The notes under the pieces are model-generated. The model was given only the letters and a program-made list of their open reading frames with translations. It was not told where the DNA came from and searched no databases. Shown piece by piece: positions 23,560-34,990 of a DNA stretch of 64,000 nucleotides (position 1 is the stretch's first letter; every line of letters begins with the position of its first letter). Made by a program: the position numbers and the translations under genes. Origin of the DNA: Craterostigma plantagineum (taxonomy: Eukaryota; Streptophyta; Magnoliopsida; Lamiales; Linderniaceae); the NCBI GenBank assembly GCA_027422505.1, contig JAPQWV010000005.1, positions 15,382,001-15,446,000 on the forward strand. The letters are read 5' to 3'.

Positions 23560-24379
23560 GCTGAAATCAACATTTATTTTCTACTTAAATTTTGGTATTT
23601 CATGCCCAAAAATTAGTATTTTTGTTCCGATTGAGGTATTTTAGCTACGAAATCAAGTATTTGTCGAGAAGCTATCGTTTTAGTCTTAGATGAATCTCTC
23701 AATATCACATGTATTTTCTGCTTGAGTTTAGGTATTTCTGGCTCAAACTTGAGTATTTTTGTTTGTATTAAGGTATTCAACCCCAAAATCAAGTATCACA
23801 TTGAGTGAGAACATGAGTTGCGAGTACAGAAGCATTTCTAATATTGGTGGTGATGAATGTCAACCATAGGAGATGTTTGATGAGAAACTATCATTTAAGT
23901 TGAAAAGGTTCCAACAAAAATCTAAGGCTAAAACGGGTTTTCGTAAAGTACCTAAATTAAGATGAAAAACATGGGGGCCAAAATATCGATATTTATGAAC
24001 GAAATACATGTCAAGCGGGGCTACATATAACGCTAAATTGGTTGGTTTTCGTAAATCATGGAATGTATATTAATCATCACAAACATAAAAAAAAGCTTTC
24101 CCGAAACTTTTCATTTTAACTAAGTTAGATACTTGATTTCGATTGTAAAGTACCTAAATCGTGACAAAAATACTTGATTCTGTGACCAAAGTACCGATAT
24201 TTATGAACGAAATACATGTCAATTGCGGCGATACATATAAGGCTAAAGTGATTGCTTTTATAAAAATGTATATCATGGTGTGGATATTAATACACACAAA
24301 CATGTCATGAAGTTTTCCCACAACTTGTCATTTTAACTAAGTGAGATACTTGATTTCGCTGGTAAACTACCTAAATCAT
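23560..24379. repeat. Iterated-phrase region, left part
   Basis: Short phrases such as AGGTATTTnnG, TTGAGTATTTTTGT and AAATCAAGTAT recur with 10-25 base spacers. The segments near 23990 and 24200 (ATATTTATGAACGAAATACATGTCAA) are long direct repeats, and the same block reappears after the solo LTR at about 29370. This is the same repeat field as 29339-30800, split by the LTR insertion. Confidence 0.7.
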
Positions 24380-25358
24380 TGTCGCGACCCTACTTCCTAA
24401 TTAAATAATTTGGCGGATTTTCGCAACGTAAAAGTCGCGGAAGACCCGTCCGACAAAAACTTTTAAAGAAATATTACACATATATATTGTAATATCGGGT
24501 TTAGAAAACGACGTCACATAAACACATTGGGTCGAAGCCCTAAAAATCTAAACCGACTCCACTATACTACGCCATTCCACAGGTCGCGTCCCATGTACTG
24601 CGCCGCCCTCAAAAGCCCGTGGAGTCACCGCCGCCAGCCAGCCTAAAGGTCACCCTGACACCCATCGGTGTCGGGCTCAGTCTCACCTGAAAAATAAAAC
24701 CCTGAGCAATTGCCCAGTAGATGGTAGTAAAAACATACAATGTGTGCGCGCACTCAACCCAATCCTAAATCCTCACATCAAAATAAAATGCACGCTCAAA
24801 CCTATGTCACATCTCAACACATAACAGGGCCCTAGGCTAGACTCGGCACCCACGCGTGCAATGACAAAGTACGCCATAAACCATGCGGTAGCCCACGCCG
24901 GCCGTGCCGGGTCGCTCCTTCCGCACACAATCTCAACCCGACGGTTTAAACCTCGGTGTAAAGCCCCGAGTAGTGTATCACTAAACCCGGGTAGACAGGA
25001 ATCTCACATCTGTCTGCCATCACTGAGCCAAATATATATCATGTGGTATACACCTCGGTTGGCTCAATCCCGAGTAGCAGGTGTCGCAAACCCTATCTCC
25101 CACCAGGTGCTCAATCGAGTCTAAACCTGACTGCCAAAGTCGGCAACTCTACCCCATTCATCCGACACCGTAAGGCGTCACCGTATAATTACGGTACATC
25201 AATCTCTCACATGCTATGCCGTGAAATGCACATAGAAATCAACCACATGTAGCACGTAACGTTTCTTTTGTTGGCTTTCACGTTGGTTTGTGTAATACAA
25301 ATGAGAATTTCCATATATTGTGAAATGGTTCACGTGGCTTTCCTTAGCCATTAAGAAA

Positions 25359-25465
25359 GGTTTTTTTAATTAAATAAACCAAAAAAAATAAGCATTGACA
25401 AAATAAACGTAAAATAGAAAACATTAATAAAATAGGCGATTTCGTAATCCCAGATTACGAGTTAC
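25359..25465. repeat. Left terminal inverted repeat of the MULE
   Basis: It pairs with 28834-28942 over its full length apart from a small A-run length difference, and ends in the palindromic TCGTAATCCCAGATTACGAG. Further copies and halves of this palindrome continue to about 25590. Confidence 0.93.
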
Positions 25466-25590
25466 TCTAACTCGTAATCTGGAGTTACGAGTTACAATCC
25501 AGCTGGCGCGTACGCACACGTGGAGTAACTCGTAATCCCAGAATACGAGTTAGAGTAACTCGTAATCTAGGATTACGAATTAGATCTGGT
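25440..25590. repeat. Left subterminal palindrome cluster of the MULE
   Basis: Several ACTCGTAATC and GATTACGAGT half-sites in both orientations are packed into 150 bp. A matching cluster is found at about 28500-28860. Such mirrored clusters may be transposase binding sites, which is inference. Confidence 0.8.
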
Positions 25591-25821
25591 TTTTTTAAAA
25601 CCCTACGTCGCGAAGAAGACGATACGACGACGATAGACGACGAGGAAGCGACGACGACGACGAACCACACGACGAAGCCGACGCCGACCTCCACGACGCC
25701 GCTCACCCCGTGCCTCGACGCCGCCCCGCCGCGACTGCGACCATCCCGCTCACCCCGTCGCGTCCCGTCGCCACCAATGGATATATTATTATAAAACAGT
25801 GAAAACAACAATTGTATTATT

Positions 25822-28433
25822 TCATCGCGGTCCGCGTTGTCTAGCACGAGTTTCACCCCTATCCATCTCATTCCTGATGCGATTTCGACTATATCTACCG
25901 GGACCAGTTCTCTCTCGACGAGATTCGTTATGAATAAGAGTCCAATCTTCCGGCGTCCAGTAACGTTCATCGTGCAATGGTTCAAAGGTACCTTCATATG
26001 TCTTCAAATACTCCGCCTTACTGTAATATTGCGCCACTAAATTACCGGATAATTTGCTATTGACGACAAGCCGCTTGTGCGTGAGAACATGGGATGTTAT
26101 ACCTGCTCGTTCTATCATTGATCCTTACCACATACGTGCGCTGATGAATTCCAGAGGTTATGACTTCTGCTGTATGTTGTCGGACATCAAAACGGTATAC
26201 AACGTGATCCCAAGATTCTGCCGTCCAACTTTGGAACAATCTTGTTGCATAACGTGACCAATCTGTTTCATTATTCGCCACTAGCGACGATGCTTCTTGA
26301 AAGCGATCACGAAAATACTGTACGCACCTGTGAATTTTAAGAAATAAAAGAAGAAGTCATAACAACAAAATTAAAATAAAAAACTAAGGTCGTGAATAGA
26401 GCTTACCTATGAAAAGTGAAATCGACGATTGCTCTTGCGGGTAGCATTCGAGCACCTTTTAATACGCCGTTGAGGCCTTCTGAAATATTAGTCGTCATGA
26501 CACCACATCGATAACCGCCGTCGTGTGCTAGCGTCCATTGCTCGACCCCTACTTTTTCTAACCAAGGCTTCGCTCGTTTATTAATTTGTGCAATCTGAGC
26601 CATAATGCGATCGAATTTATCCAATGTTGACGCAGTACCGGCTCTATGACATAGATCCTTCAATTGTTGATCCTTGAATTTTTTGTAGAAGTTTGACTTT
26701 ACATGACGAAGACAGAAGCGATGCACTCCATTTGGTGGACGAAAGAATTCAGTGGCTTCTACTGTTCCCGTAAGACCTGTACACACCATATACGCCACTA
26801 AAAGTAACTGATTTTACGAAAATAACGAGTAAATTATATTACTAAGATTAAATACCTGGATGACGATCCGAAATAAGGCAAACGAATTGATTCTCTAGAA
26901 CAAATATGTTCAAATTAGTAAGGAACCAAGTCCATGAGTGTGTACTTTCTTCCGTGAAAATGGCAAACGCCAGGGGAAAGACGTTTTGGTTGGCGTCCAG
27001 CGACGTAGCAATTAGTAATTTGTGTCTATATTTGGAGTATAAATGCGTACCATCGACACAAACAACTTTTCGACAATGTTTGAAGCCATCGATGCTCGGT
27101 TTAAAAGCCCAAAATACATACCCGAGCACGAAGTGTCCAGGTCCCCCTCCCCGCAGATTCAGCCACCTCACGATCGTCCCTGGATTGTAATGCTGCAACG
27201 CCTTCATAAATGTTGGGAGTTTGGTAACAGAATCTTCCCACGTACCGTAAACATTTTCCATCGCTCTTTTCAGACCATGCCAAGCTTGCATATACGAGAT
27301 GTCGTAGCCATATTTATCTTTCACGAGTTGTTGGACGTTCTTGGGTAGGAACTGGGGATCGATTTTCACGGTTCCAACCAACAAATCAGCAATAAAATTT
27401 CTAGAGACATTACGGTGTGTGCTCGCCAGCTCAGTCATATAACAACTGTGCGGTCCTTCAAATTTTGTAACAGACCAGTAACCTTTTTTGGACTTGAAGG
27501 TTGCCCTCAGTTTCCATGGGCAATCAGTCGTATGATTACATTGGGCACTCCAACGTGTGTTGCTGCTATCGTTGATGTGATACTCGCGTCTAGCAACCCT
27601 GATCGAAAAATCGTCGACGGCACGTTGTAAATGTTTCTTAGTTTGAAAAATCATACCTCGACAAAACATAGGATTATCTCTGTCGTAAAACTCCCCGTAA
27701 CCACCATAGTCGTCACCACTTGGAGGTGGCATTTGGTACGTTTGAAAAATGGGACGGGCTGAAAAAGCACTGGAGCAGCAGAGTCCAGCGGAGGGGTATC
27801 ATCTGGCGCGTCGTCGTTCTCGTCATCGTCGTTGGGATCGGGTAACTCGGACAGTGGATCCTCATCGTCCGCTTCCGAATCACTAACATCAAGGTCTTCT
27901 TCTGGTTCTGGCACGAAATCTGGCTCCGGATTTGACACGGATTCCGGCATACTGAATGGAACACCAATGGTCGGCCTCTCCAGAGAAACATTACTGAACC
28001 CTGCTGTAACTGATACAATGTCGAGAAAATCCGGACAGGTGTAACTCGAAGAACCAACTTCAAAATTCCGATGAGGCTCTTCGTTCAAATCGAAGTTTGA
28101 ATTTTCAAGTATTTCAACAAAAAGCTCAACACAATTGTTCTCCGAATCGGGATGTATGAAAAATTGTAAATCGTTGTCGTTGGAGATTTGAAAAAGGTGA
28201 TGAAAGTGGCGAGAATGTTGAAAGTATTCATTTTTTGCATGGATAATCAACGAACAACGACTGCGATCTGCACCCGTAATTTCGAACAATAACGAAATAA
28301 ACTCGGAAAAACTTGTGTTGCGACGAATTCGTCTATACCCAACAGGACTGATACTATATTTGATGGTAGAATCAGATGATTGTATTATTTCGCCGCCGAA
28401 ATATACTATGACTTGTACGCGACTCGACACCAT
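25822..28433 (-). pseudogene. MuDR-family MULE transposase (frameshifted)
   Basis: Start is the ATG read leftwards from 28433 (MVSSRVQVIVYFGGEI). The first frame covers a PB1-like N-terminus and a long acidic linker to about 27745, where a one-base-type frameshift moves into the next frame. That frame (to 26856) has the Mutator DNA-binding region (CRGMIFQTKKHLQRAVDDF, then CNHTTDCPWKLRA) and the first two catalytic Asp residues in VCVDGTHL and LISDRHPG. An intron (26777-26855) joins in frame to the next exon, with HRFCLRHVKSNF and the likely Glu in TTNISEGLNG. A second intron (about 26328-26406) leads to the SWIM-type segment YNIPCSHAQAAC. A second frameshift at about 26068 precedes the C-terminal tail, which ends near 25822. 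The enzyme would cut and join element ends. This copy cannot make it intact. Confidence 0.88.
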
Positions 28434-28499
28434 TGTTTGAGTTATTAAAAGAAATCGATAAGGGTTTATGGTGATATGAGGTAGGACGGGCCGACTTAT

Positions 28500-28942
28500 A
28501 TAGAAACTTAACTCGTAACATAGGGATACGAGTTAATTAACTCGTACTCCTGGTATACGAGTTATGAGAATTATTGCAATAATTCGCGTAACTCATATCC
28601 CAGGATTACGAGTTACTGGAATTATTGACGACAACTTGCATGGCCATGCAGTTTGGTCGGCCACCAAGGTAACTCGTAATCCCGGATTACGAGATACGTA
28701 ACTCGTAATCTGGGGATACGAGTTATGTTGCCAAGTCAGCTGCCACGGTATGGTCAGCTGCCACGAATTACGGCCAGGTCAGGTTAGCGGGTCAGCGGCC
28801 AAAAGTAACTCGTAATCCCAGATTACGAGTTACGTAACTCGTAATCTGGGATTACGAAATCGCCTATTTTATTAATGTTTTCTATTTTACGTTTATTTTG
28901 TCAATGCTTATTTTTTTTTTGGTTTATTTAATTAAAAAAACC
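28500..28942. repeat. Right terminal inverted repeat and subterminal palindrome cluster of the MULE
   Basis: The terminal repeat proper is 28834-28942. From about 28500 the sequence is rich in TAACTCGTAATCCC and ATACGAGTTA segments in both orientations, several forming perfect palindromes. They lie just upstream of the transposase start (28433), so the cluster also occupies the promoter. Confidence 0.88.
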
Positions 28943-29989
28943 CATTAAGAAACCCCATTTTAAACTTTTGGGCTCCAATTATTCATGTTGGGTTTCGTTG
29001 GTTTATGTGGTCATTATTAAAGTTTCTCATATAAGGTGACAAAATGATGATAAGTCACCAACGTGACTTTCCCTAGTCATGAAGAAACCTTTATTTGGGC
29101 TATTTTAATACCTTGGGCCTTAAATAAATTGGGCCTTTTTTTTATTCTCTTTGGCCTCTCTACTTATTTTGTTCTAACTTATCTCTTGGGCTTTCTAAGC
29201 TCTTTGGCCCATACTATTTAACTCTCGGCTCAATTATTATTTTCGGCTCGATTCCGAAAATTCATTTTGTCCGAAAATCGACTTCATTAATTTCGAACAT
29301 TACAAAAATAATCCCGTATTAAGTTTGCGGGTATTACAATCATGACGTAAAATACTTGATCGGGGACAAAAATACCAATATTTATGAATGAAATACATGT
29401 CAATTTAGGCGATACATCAAGGTTAAAATAGTAATAACTTTGGAATATCTCAATGATGAAATCAGACAGTACATTTTCCATGAATGTGTTCGATAAAATG
29501 CCTCGATGTATGACTAATGCTTATTGCTATTACTTTGGTGTACTACAAAATGACTCAATAAATGAATAGTAATAATAATTGCTATACTTTGCTTCATTGC
29601 ATACCCATGTAAGATGTTTTTTTAAAACCTATCATTGGGGTCTTAGATGATTCCTCCTCAACACTCAGAATTCGATGCTGAGCTTTTCTCTGAGTTTTAC
29701 AGGACTATCCGTTAAGCTTGTTGTCCTTTTTTTCCGACGTGGTTGAGGATAAATGGGATTGCGCGGCACACTTGCTTGTTACTCAATGAAATGAATTTTT
29801 TTGGCATGATGACATTGTACTTCTTTTTGGCGAAGTGACTTCTTTCTTTCTTTACGTGAATTGTGTGAGAAATTCTTGTAATAAGCATGACCTATGTACC
29901 TTTACCCGTGAGATTACTTGTTGAATATAGTGTTCTTCACTAATATTGATATTTTTATCATGAAATTGAGTACTTTTAAGTCTTCATGA

Positions 29990-30800
29990 TGGTATTTTTA
30001 CACTAAATTCGCAAGTTCGCAAGTTCACAAGTATTTTAGACTTAGATGACTCGATCCAATTTGCAAGTTTTAATGTACAAATATCAGTATTTTTTGCCTT
30101 AAATAGGTATTTTAGTATCGATTTAGGTATTTTATTGCTGACTTCAAGTATTTGACCTTGTATGAATGTGGAGTTGATAAAACACTCATTTTATGTAGTT
30201 GAGGAAGAGCAATGTCCTTATTATGTATTGTGTTGATTAAAAACCATCAATTTAGACTTAGATGACTCGACTCAATTTGCAAGTAGTTTATGTATAAATA
30301 TCAGTATTTTCTGCCTGAAATTAGGTATTTTAGTCTCGATTTAGGTATTTTATTGCTGAATTCAAGTATTTGCCTTGTATGAATATGAAGTTGATAAAAC
30401 ACTCATTCTATGCTATGTATTATGTTGATTAAAAACCATCATTTTAGGCTTAGATAACTTGATCCAATTTCCAAGTATTTTATGCATAAATATCAGTATT
30501 TTGTGCCCTAAATTAGGTATTTTATTCTCGATTTAGGTATTTTACTGTTGAATTCAAGTATTGACCTTCTATGAATGTGGAGTTGATAAAAAACACTCAT
30601 TCTATGTAGTTGATGAAGAGCAATGTCCTTATTATGTATTATGTTGATTAAAAACCATAATTCTAGACTTAGATGACTCGACCCAATTTGCATGTATTAT
30701 ATGAATAAATATCAGTATTTGTTGCCTGAAATTAGGTATTGTAGTCTTGATTTAGGTATTTTACTGCTGAATTCAAGTATTTGACCTTGTATTGATTTTG
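29990..30800. repeat. ~190-220 bp imperfect tandem repeat, four copies
   Basis: The anchor GATGACTCGAnCCAATTTGC recurs at about 30046, 30261, 30453 (diverged) and 30672. Each copy includes the phrases ATATCAGTATTTT, TTAGGTATTTTAGTCTCGAT and GAATTCAAGTATTTG and ends near AAAACACTCATTCTATG. It belongs to the outer Mutator-like element. Confidence 0.8.
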
Positions 30801-30984
30801 GCATGGTTTGCAACGAAAACGAGCTAGGCGATGAAATGTGGTCGTCTTTTATTCAGAATATGTATTGAAGGGGATTGATGTTTGCGGCTTACACTATTCC
30901 AGTTCAGATCATTTAATGGAATTTTATCCAAGGACACTTTTACATCGTTTCACATGAATTTTCATTCCCAATACACTCGTGTGG

Positions 30985-32170
30985 CAATTGAGTCAACAAT
31001 GAACGATGAAAATCACAGTAGGAAGTGTATTGTGAAAATCCAAATGCGATAAGATAACATGACCACAAAATAGACGAAGTAAATGGAAATAATGAGTATC
31101 ATAAATTAGATCCTCAAGTGCAAATACAACAGAACAAAATTTGTACAAAGAAAACGATCTATTAATCCTGAGATGCATTTTTCTTGTCAACAACTCTCTC
31201 CTCCAACAATCTCCCAGCTTATGTTGGCTGAGCTTTCTTCTTGGCCTCTTTGGCTTTGAGTGCATGCAGTTTCGAGTGATGATTATACTATGTGCCGCCC
31301 AAGAAAGAAAATACCTAATCAATATTCATTGTCAAAGAAGAACTCTTTGCTACAATCAAGAACATGACAATGTTCAAGACGAGCACACATAACGAATTTC
31401 TCCCGAAAACCACATAATTGAAATGAAAGCTCGAGTTCTCTTTATGAACTGGGAATTCCACGAGAACCCATGTCACAAGAAGACAATAAAGCAACATAAT
31501 CGAGAGAAGTAATAGAATTCACCGCCATAGCCTGAGAAAAAGCAACACCTGAATCATAACAAGCCATGAGGCCTCGAAGGCGACAACACCCAATTCGAGA
31601 ATCAGACTCCATGTATTGAAAAACACCTCGCCGTAAGCTACGATTCTCATCTCAATGGAGATTGAGACCTTATTGCCATCGTTTCTTAGCTAAAACTCTC
31701 TCTGATTATCATTCAGATGGAGTACACATGCACAACCACAATGATAGGGAATACAATCGACTGATCAGAACCACCCGTTTGAGGTAGAGATTTGGTCATT
31801 GGATCCATGACCTTGAAGACAACAACGAGCAGCTAAACAAGCAAGGATTAAACAGACATGTGATGTGAATCAAGCGAGCTGTGATAGTGTACTGTACCTT
31901 TTTTGATTGAGTATGAACTTGTTGTACACGATGAGTGAGGAAGACGAAGATCCATATGGCCACACGAGAGGATAATTTCGCTCATCCCCCCCCCCCCCCC
32001 CCCCCGCGGATTTCTCTTCTTTTTGTAGATCCCTCTCTATCAATCTCTCTCGCGCTCTTTTCCTCTAAATATAAAATAAGCTCAGCTCCATAACCTCTCT
32101 TTCGGTCTCGAAAACGCCGTCCATCGCCGGAAATATCATCATCAGACCTCCACCGTCCCTCTTGCTAGGG
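30985..32170 (-). other. Gene-like segment within the Mutator-like element (unrecognised)
   Basis: Read on the - strand, this has the style of a plant gene start: a leader with CCCTAG and CT-rich tracts, several ATGs, and alternating GC-balanced and T-rich stretches that look like exons and introns. One frame near 31890-31720 reads MDPMTKSLPQTGG. Another near 31300-31220 ends in HALKAKEAKKKAQPT before a stop, with an AG acceptor just upstream. I do not recognise the product and could not build a continuous splice form. It may be a captured or decayed gene. Confidence 0.35.
31986..32005. repeat. Homopolymer run of about 20 C
   Basis: An uninterrupted C run. Its exact length is likely unreliable in sequencing. 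Confidence 0.9.
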
Positions 32171-32259
32171 TTTCTTACTAGTGTTTTCTACTGTTACGTT
32201 TTACACCCAATTTGTTTTTTCTTTTTGTTATTTTTATTAGGAAAGCCAAAGGATATTAT

Positions 32260-32790
32260 TAGAACCGTCAAAACGGGCCGAGCTAGTCGGGTTGGCCCGC
32301 CCCGCCATGAAAAATAGGCGGGGTGAGTTGGCCAATTACTGGCCCATGGGCTGAAACAAGCCAACCCGCTTGGGCCGCTGGTTGAGGCGGGGCGGGCTGA
32401 AACGGGCCAGCCCGCCATTAAATATATGTGATATATATTTATTATATATATAATATTTATGTTTTGTAAACTATTTAAAAATATTAATAAATAATATTTA
32501 TTACTAATTGATTTATCATTGAACTTATACTACCTATTATAAATGATTTATGCTGAATATTCTGACATTATTTATTAATAAAAATGTTATTCGAAAGAAA
32601 TAAACTAGAAAAAAAAAAAGAAATATAGCTAGCGGGTTGGCCCGCTAGCCCGCCAACCCGTTGTGAGGCGAGACGGGCTACTAGTTTAGTAGCCCGTTCA
32701 GAAGCGGGCCGAAACGGGCCAGCCCGCTTGGGCCACGGGTTGAGGCGGGCCGGTGCGGGCCGGGGCGGGCCAACCCGTTTGACAGCTCTA
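32260..32790. mobile_element. Non-autonomous hAT-type MITE, 531 bp, TSD GATATTAT
   Basis: Exact 8-bp duplications GATATTAT lie at 32252-32259 and 32791-32798. Inverted ends are TAGAACCGTCAAAACGGG and, from the right, TAGAGCTGTCAAACGGG. Both flanks inside are rich in GGCGGGCC and GCCCGC segments, while the centre is AT-rich. No coding content. It lies inside the right end of the 22664-32925 element. Confidence 0.92.
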
Positions 32791-32934
32791 GATATTATTA
32801 TTCTCTAACGTGAGGGAGTGGAATTTAACCTTTTGCCTAGTGGCAGCAGCTATTCATAAAGTAATTCTGTTAGGGACTGATTTATAAGTTAAACATTGGA
32901 CTAGGTATTTTTCTCCAAAATCCCCTTAAAATAA

Positions 32935-33750
32935 ACGAAAAATATATTTCCCAACAAAGGTGCCATTAATTTATCCATTTAAATTCCAAAGCTAAAGAAT
33001 ACATGAGAATTGAGAATTCAGTTGAGCAAGTTTGAAATGAGCTTAAAATATTTTATAAGAGCTGATTGTGACTCTGAGCAACCCGAATTATATGGTTGGA
33101 TAGACCGATTGCGGGAGAAAATCTGAATCGAGATTTGTCCGGTCTTCGTTTTTAAAGAAGAAAAGAAAAAACAATTACAAAATGTGATTGAGTTGGTAAA
33201 AAAGAATCAAATAAATGAAATTGGTCTATTGGTGAATGTTTCGAATGACACTCTAATGGGCTCGGGTTCGATTTCCAGCTGACCCTTTATATTGTATTTT
33301 ATAATTAACTTATTACCCAGCTTTTACAACCTATGCACAATTGATAGATTAATATTTTACAACCTATGCACAATTAATTTTTAAGGACCAACACAATTTA
33401 CTTTATTTAATTTTGCCCTTTAATTTTATAAAATTATAATTTGGAAAAAGTTCACAAAAAATATGTATATTTTCTATATTATTTGATTGATTCATTTATA
33501 AAATTAATAGTTATTATATTTAAGATACAGGTTTTACTCCGGTTTGATACCGGTTAAACCACTAAACCTTAAACCACTAAAGTTTCCGGTCCAGTTCAAA
33601 AACCCGGTTTCAGAACTTGATTTTAAGATCGAAGAATCAAGAAATAAGAAAACTAAATAGATAAGTAAAAGTGTAATTAGTTATGAATTACCCGTCATAA
33701 CAACTAGGAAGACTATTCTATTTTATGTCTAAAATCATGCTAGGGAAAAA
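32935..33750. other. AT-rich intergenic region, little recognised
   Basis: No gene is seen. Around 33530-33620 the sequence has several ACCGGTTT and AAACCACTAAA segments in both orientations, which may be a decayed MITE, but no ends or TSD could be fixed. Confidence 0.4.
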
Positions 33751-34990
33751 ACTCTTTTGGGTTAATTATGTGTCAGGCCCTATTAACATTTTTAAATAGT
33801 GTTCAGGCCCCAATATAGTTTTAGTTAGTATTAAGGACATATTTTTCAAAATTCAGAGAGAAAAATACCCAAACTATGCGATATGACATATTTACCCCCT
33901 AACAGATGCAAAATTTACAAACATTTGCCGTCGTCTTCTCCAACGAGCGAGCTAATCTTCAAGCTCGATTTCGGCCTATAATCTCGACCTTCGTGAGCAG
34001 ACGAGGAGGCCCGACCTTGACCCTGTCAGCTGCTTATCTGCTTCTCGGCGGTCACAGGCCGCCGAAGCTGAACTTATTTTTTTCGTTTTTCCAAATCACT
34101 TAGCGACGTATGACACATCTCTTCTAGTAAATAACAAATCTTCACACAAAAATACCACATCCTACATTAGAAATAACGATTCATATATTGTTAATAACAC
34201 AGTCTGTATACAACCAATGGATCGGGAGAAAAAGAACGAAAATCACAAACGACACTAAAAAAACAGATGAAAACTGCATAAATCACGTCGTTATTGACTC
34301 AATAATGTAAAATAGACCTCAATTTCTTAGGGTACCTCGAATTTATACGGATTACTTGCAAGAAACGGATATTGTATTTTCCCTAAATCGTGTAAAAAAG
34401 AAATACTTATAACATAGCAAAAAATAACAAATGTCCTATGGTTAATAACAAATGTTGACTTAGAAGTAACACGTCGCTGAAAGGTAATAACGCCTTGTTT
34501 GTCGTAAATAACACATTCTGTATACAACATATGGATCGGGAGAAAAAACGAAAATCACAAACGACACTAAAACAGATGACCTAGCAAAAAATAACAAATA
34601 GACCTCGATTTCTCATGGGTACCTCGAATTTATACCGATTACTTGCAATTTATGTCGAAATTTAGATTCGATTTACCATTATATTCTCGAATTTGCACCC
34701 TAATTAGGCAAGCAAATTCTACCTCGTGCGTCGTCAATATCATAATGAATCCAAATGACATATCGAAATCGGTTGGAAGGGGCAGTCGAATTTTTTCGTG
34801 CTCGATTCAGTGTAAGAAAAATATTCTGTAACTGAGTAACACAATATTATTAAAAAATAACGTGTCTGTTTTCCTAAAGTAACAATATTATATAACTGAG
34901 TAACATAATATTATTGACAAATAACGTTTCTGTTTCCTAAAGTAACAATATACTGTAGAAACTTATTTATTTTGTGCTAGGGAATGAACA
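33750..34990. repeat. Iterated-phrase region, possibly a truncated DNA element
   Basis: A GC-balanced left part (about 33880-34080, with a short open frame) is followed by an AT-rich part in which AATAACAnAT and AGTAACAATA phrases recur. A block of about 110 bp starting CTGTATACAACC and containing GGATCGGGAGAAAAA is directly repeated at about 34200 and 34517. This mirrors the build of the elements at 11783-16560 and 22664-32925, but I find no matching right terminus. Confidence 0.5.

Larger units (their letters stand above)
25359..28942 (-). mobile_element. Mutator (MULE) transposon, 3584 bp, TSD CATTAAGAAA
   Basis: Exact 10-bp duplications CATTAAGAAA lie at 25349-25358 and 28943-28952. Near-perfect terminal inverted repeats of 107-109 bp start with GGTTTTTTTAATTAAATAAA. 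A MuDR-family transposase gene fills the centre on the - strand. The intact ends suggest movement in the fairly recent past, but two frameshifts make this copy non-autonomous now. It sits inside the solo LTR, so it inserted after that LTR. Confidence 0.95.
24380..29338 (-). mobile_element. Solo Ty3 LTR containing a nested Mutator element, TSD ATCAT
   Basis: Exact 5-bp duplications ATCAT lie at 24375-24379 and 29339-29343. Ends are TGTCGCGACCC and GGGTATTACA, as in the LTR at 5590-8477. The block around 24580-24630 (GTCCCATGTACTGCGCCGCC) closely matches that LTR at 5820-5860. Without the nested element and its TSD copy the LTR is about 1.37 kb, shorter than the other two, so it is a shorter family member or has a deletion. 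No gag-pol is present. Confidence 0.88.
22664..32925. mobile_element. Mutator-like element expanded to 10.3 kb by nested insertions, TSD TTAAAATAA
   Basis: Exact 9-bp duplications TTAAAATAA lie at 22655-22663 and 32926-32934. The terminal regions are inverted: GAGTAATTTAGAGAAACTACC on the left pairs with GGGGATTTTGGAGAAAAATACC from the right. The similarity continues for about 130 bp through a TCAGTCCCTA block on each side. Removing the nested solo LTR (24380-29338 plus one TSD) and the hAT element (32260-32790 plus one TSD) leaves about 4.76 kb, close to the 4.78 kb element at 11783-16560. Sequence on both sides of the solo LTR is of one kind, with GGTATTTnA phrases, which confirms continuity. 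No transposase belongs to this outer element. The right arm is gene-like (about 31000-32200). Confidence 0.82.

Noticed and set aside
25485..25997. 170-codon - strand frame at the left end of the MULE
   Set aside because: It continues past the transposase tail in another frame and is low-complexity Val/Ser/Arg sequence translated from GAC/CGA-rich DNA. No start context or family.
26906..27348. + strand frames opposite the MULE transposase
   Set aside because: Shadows of the transposase coding sequence with no domain of their own.
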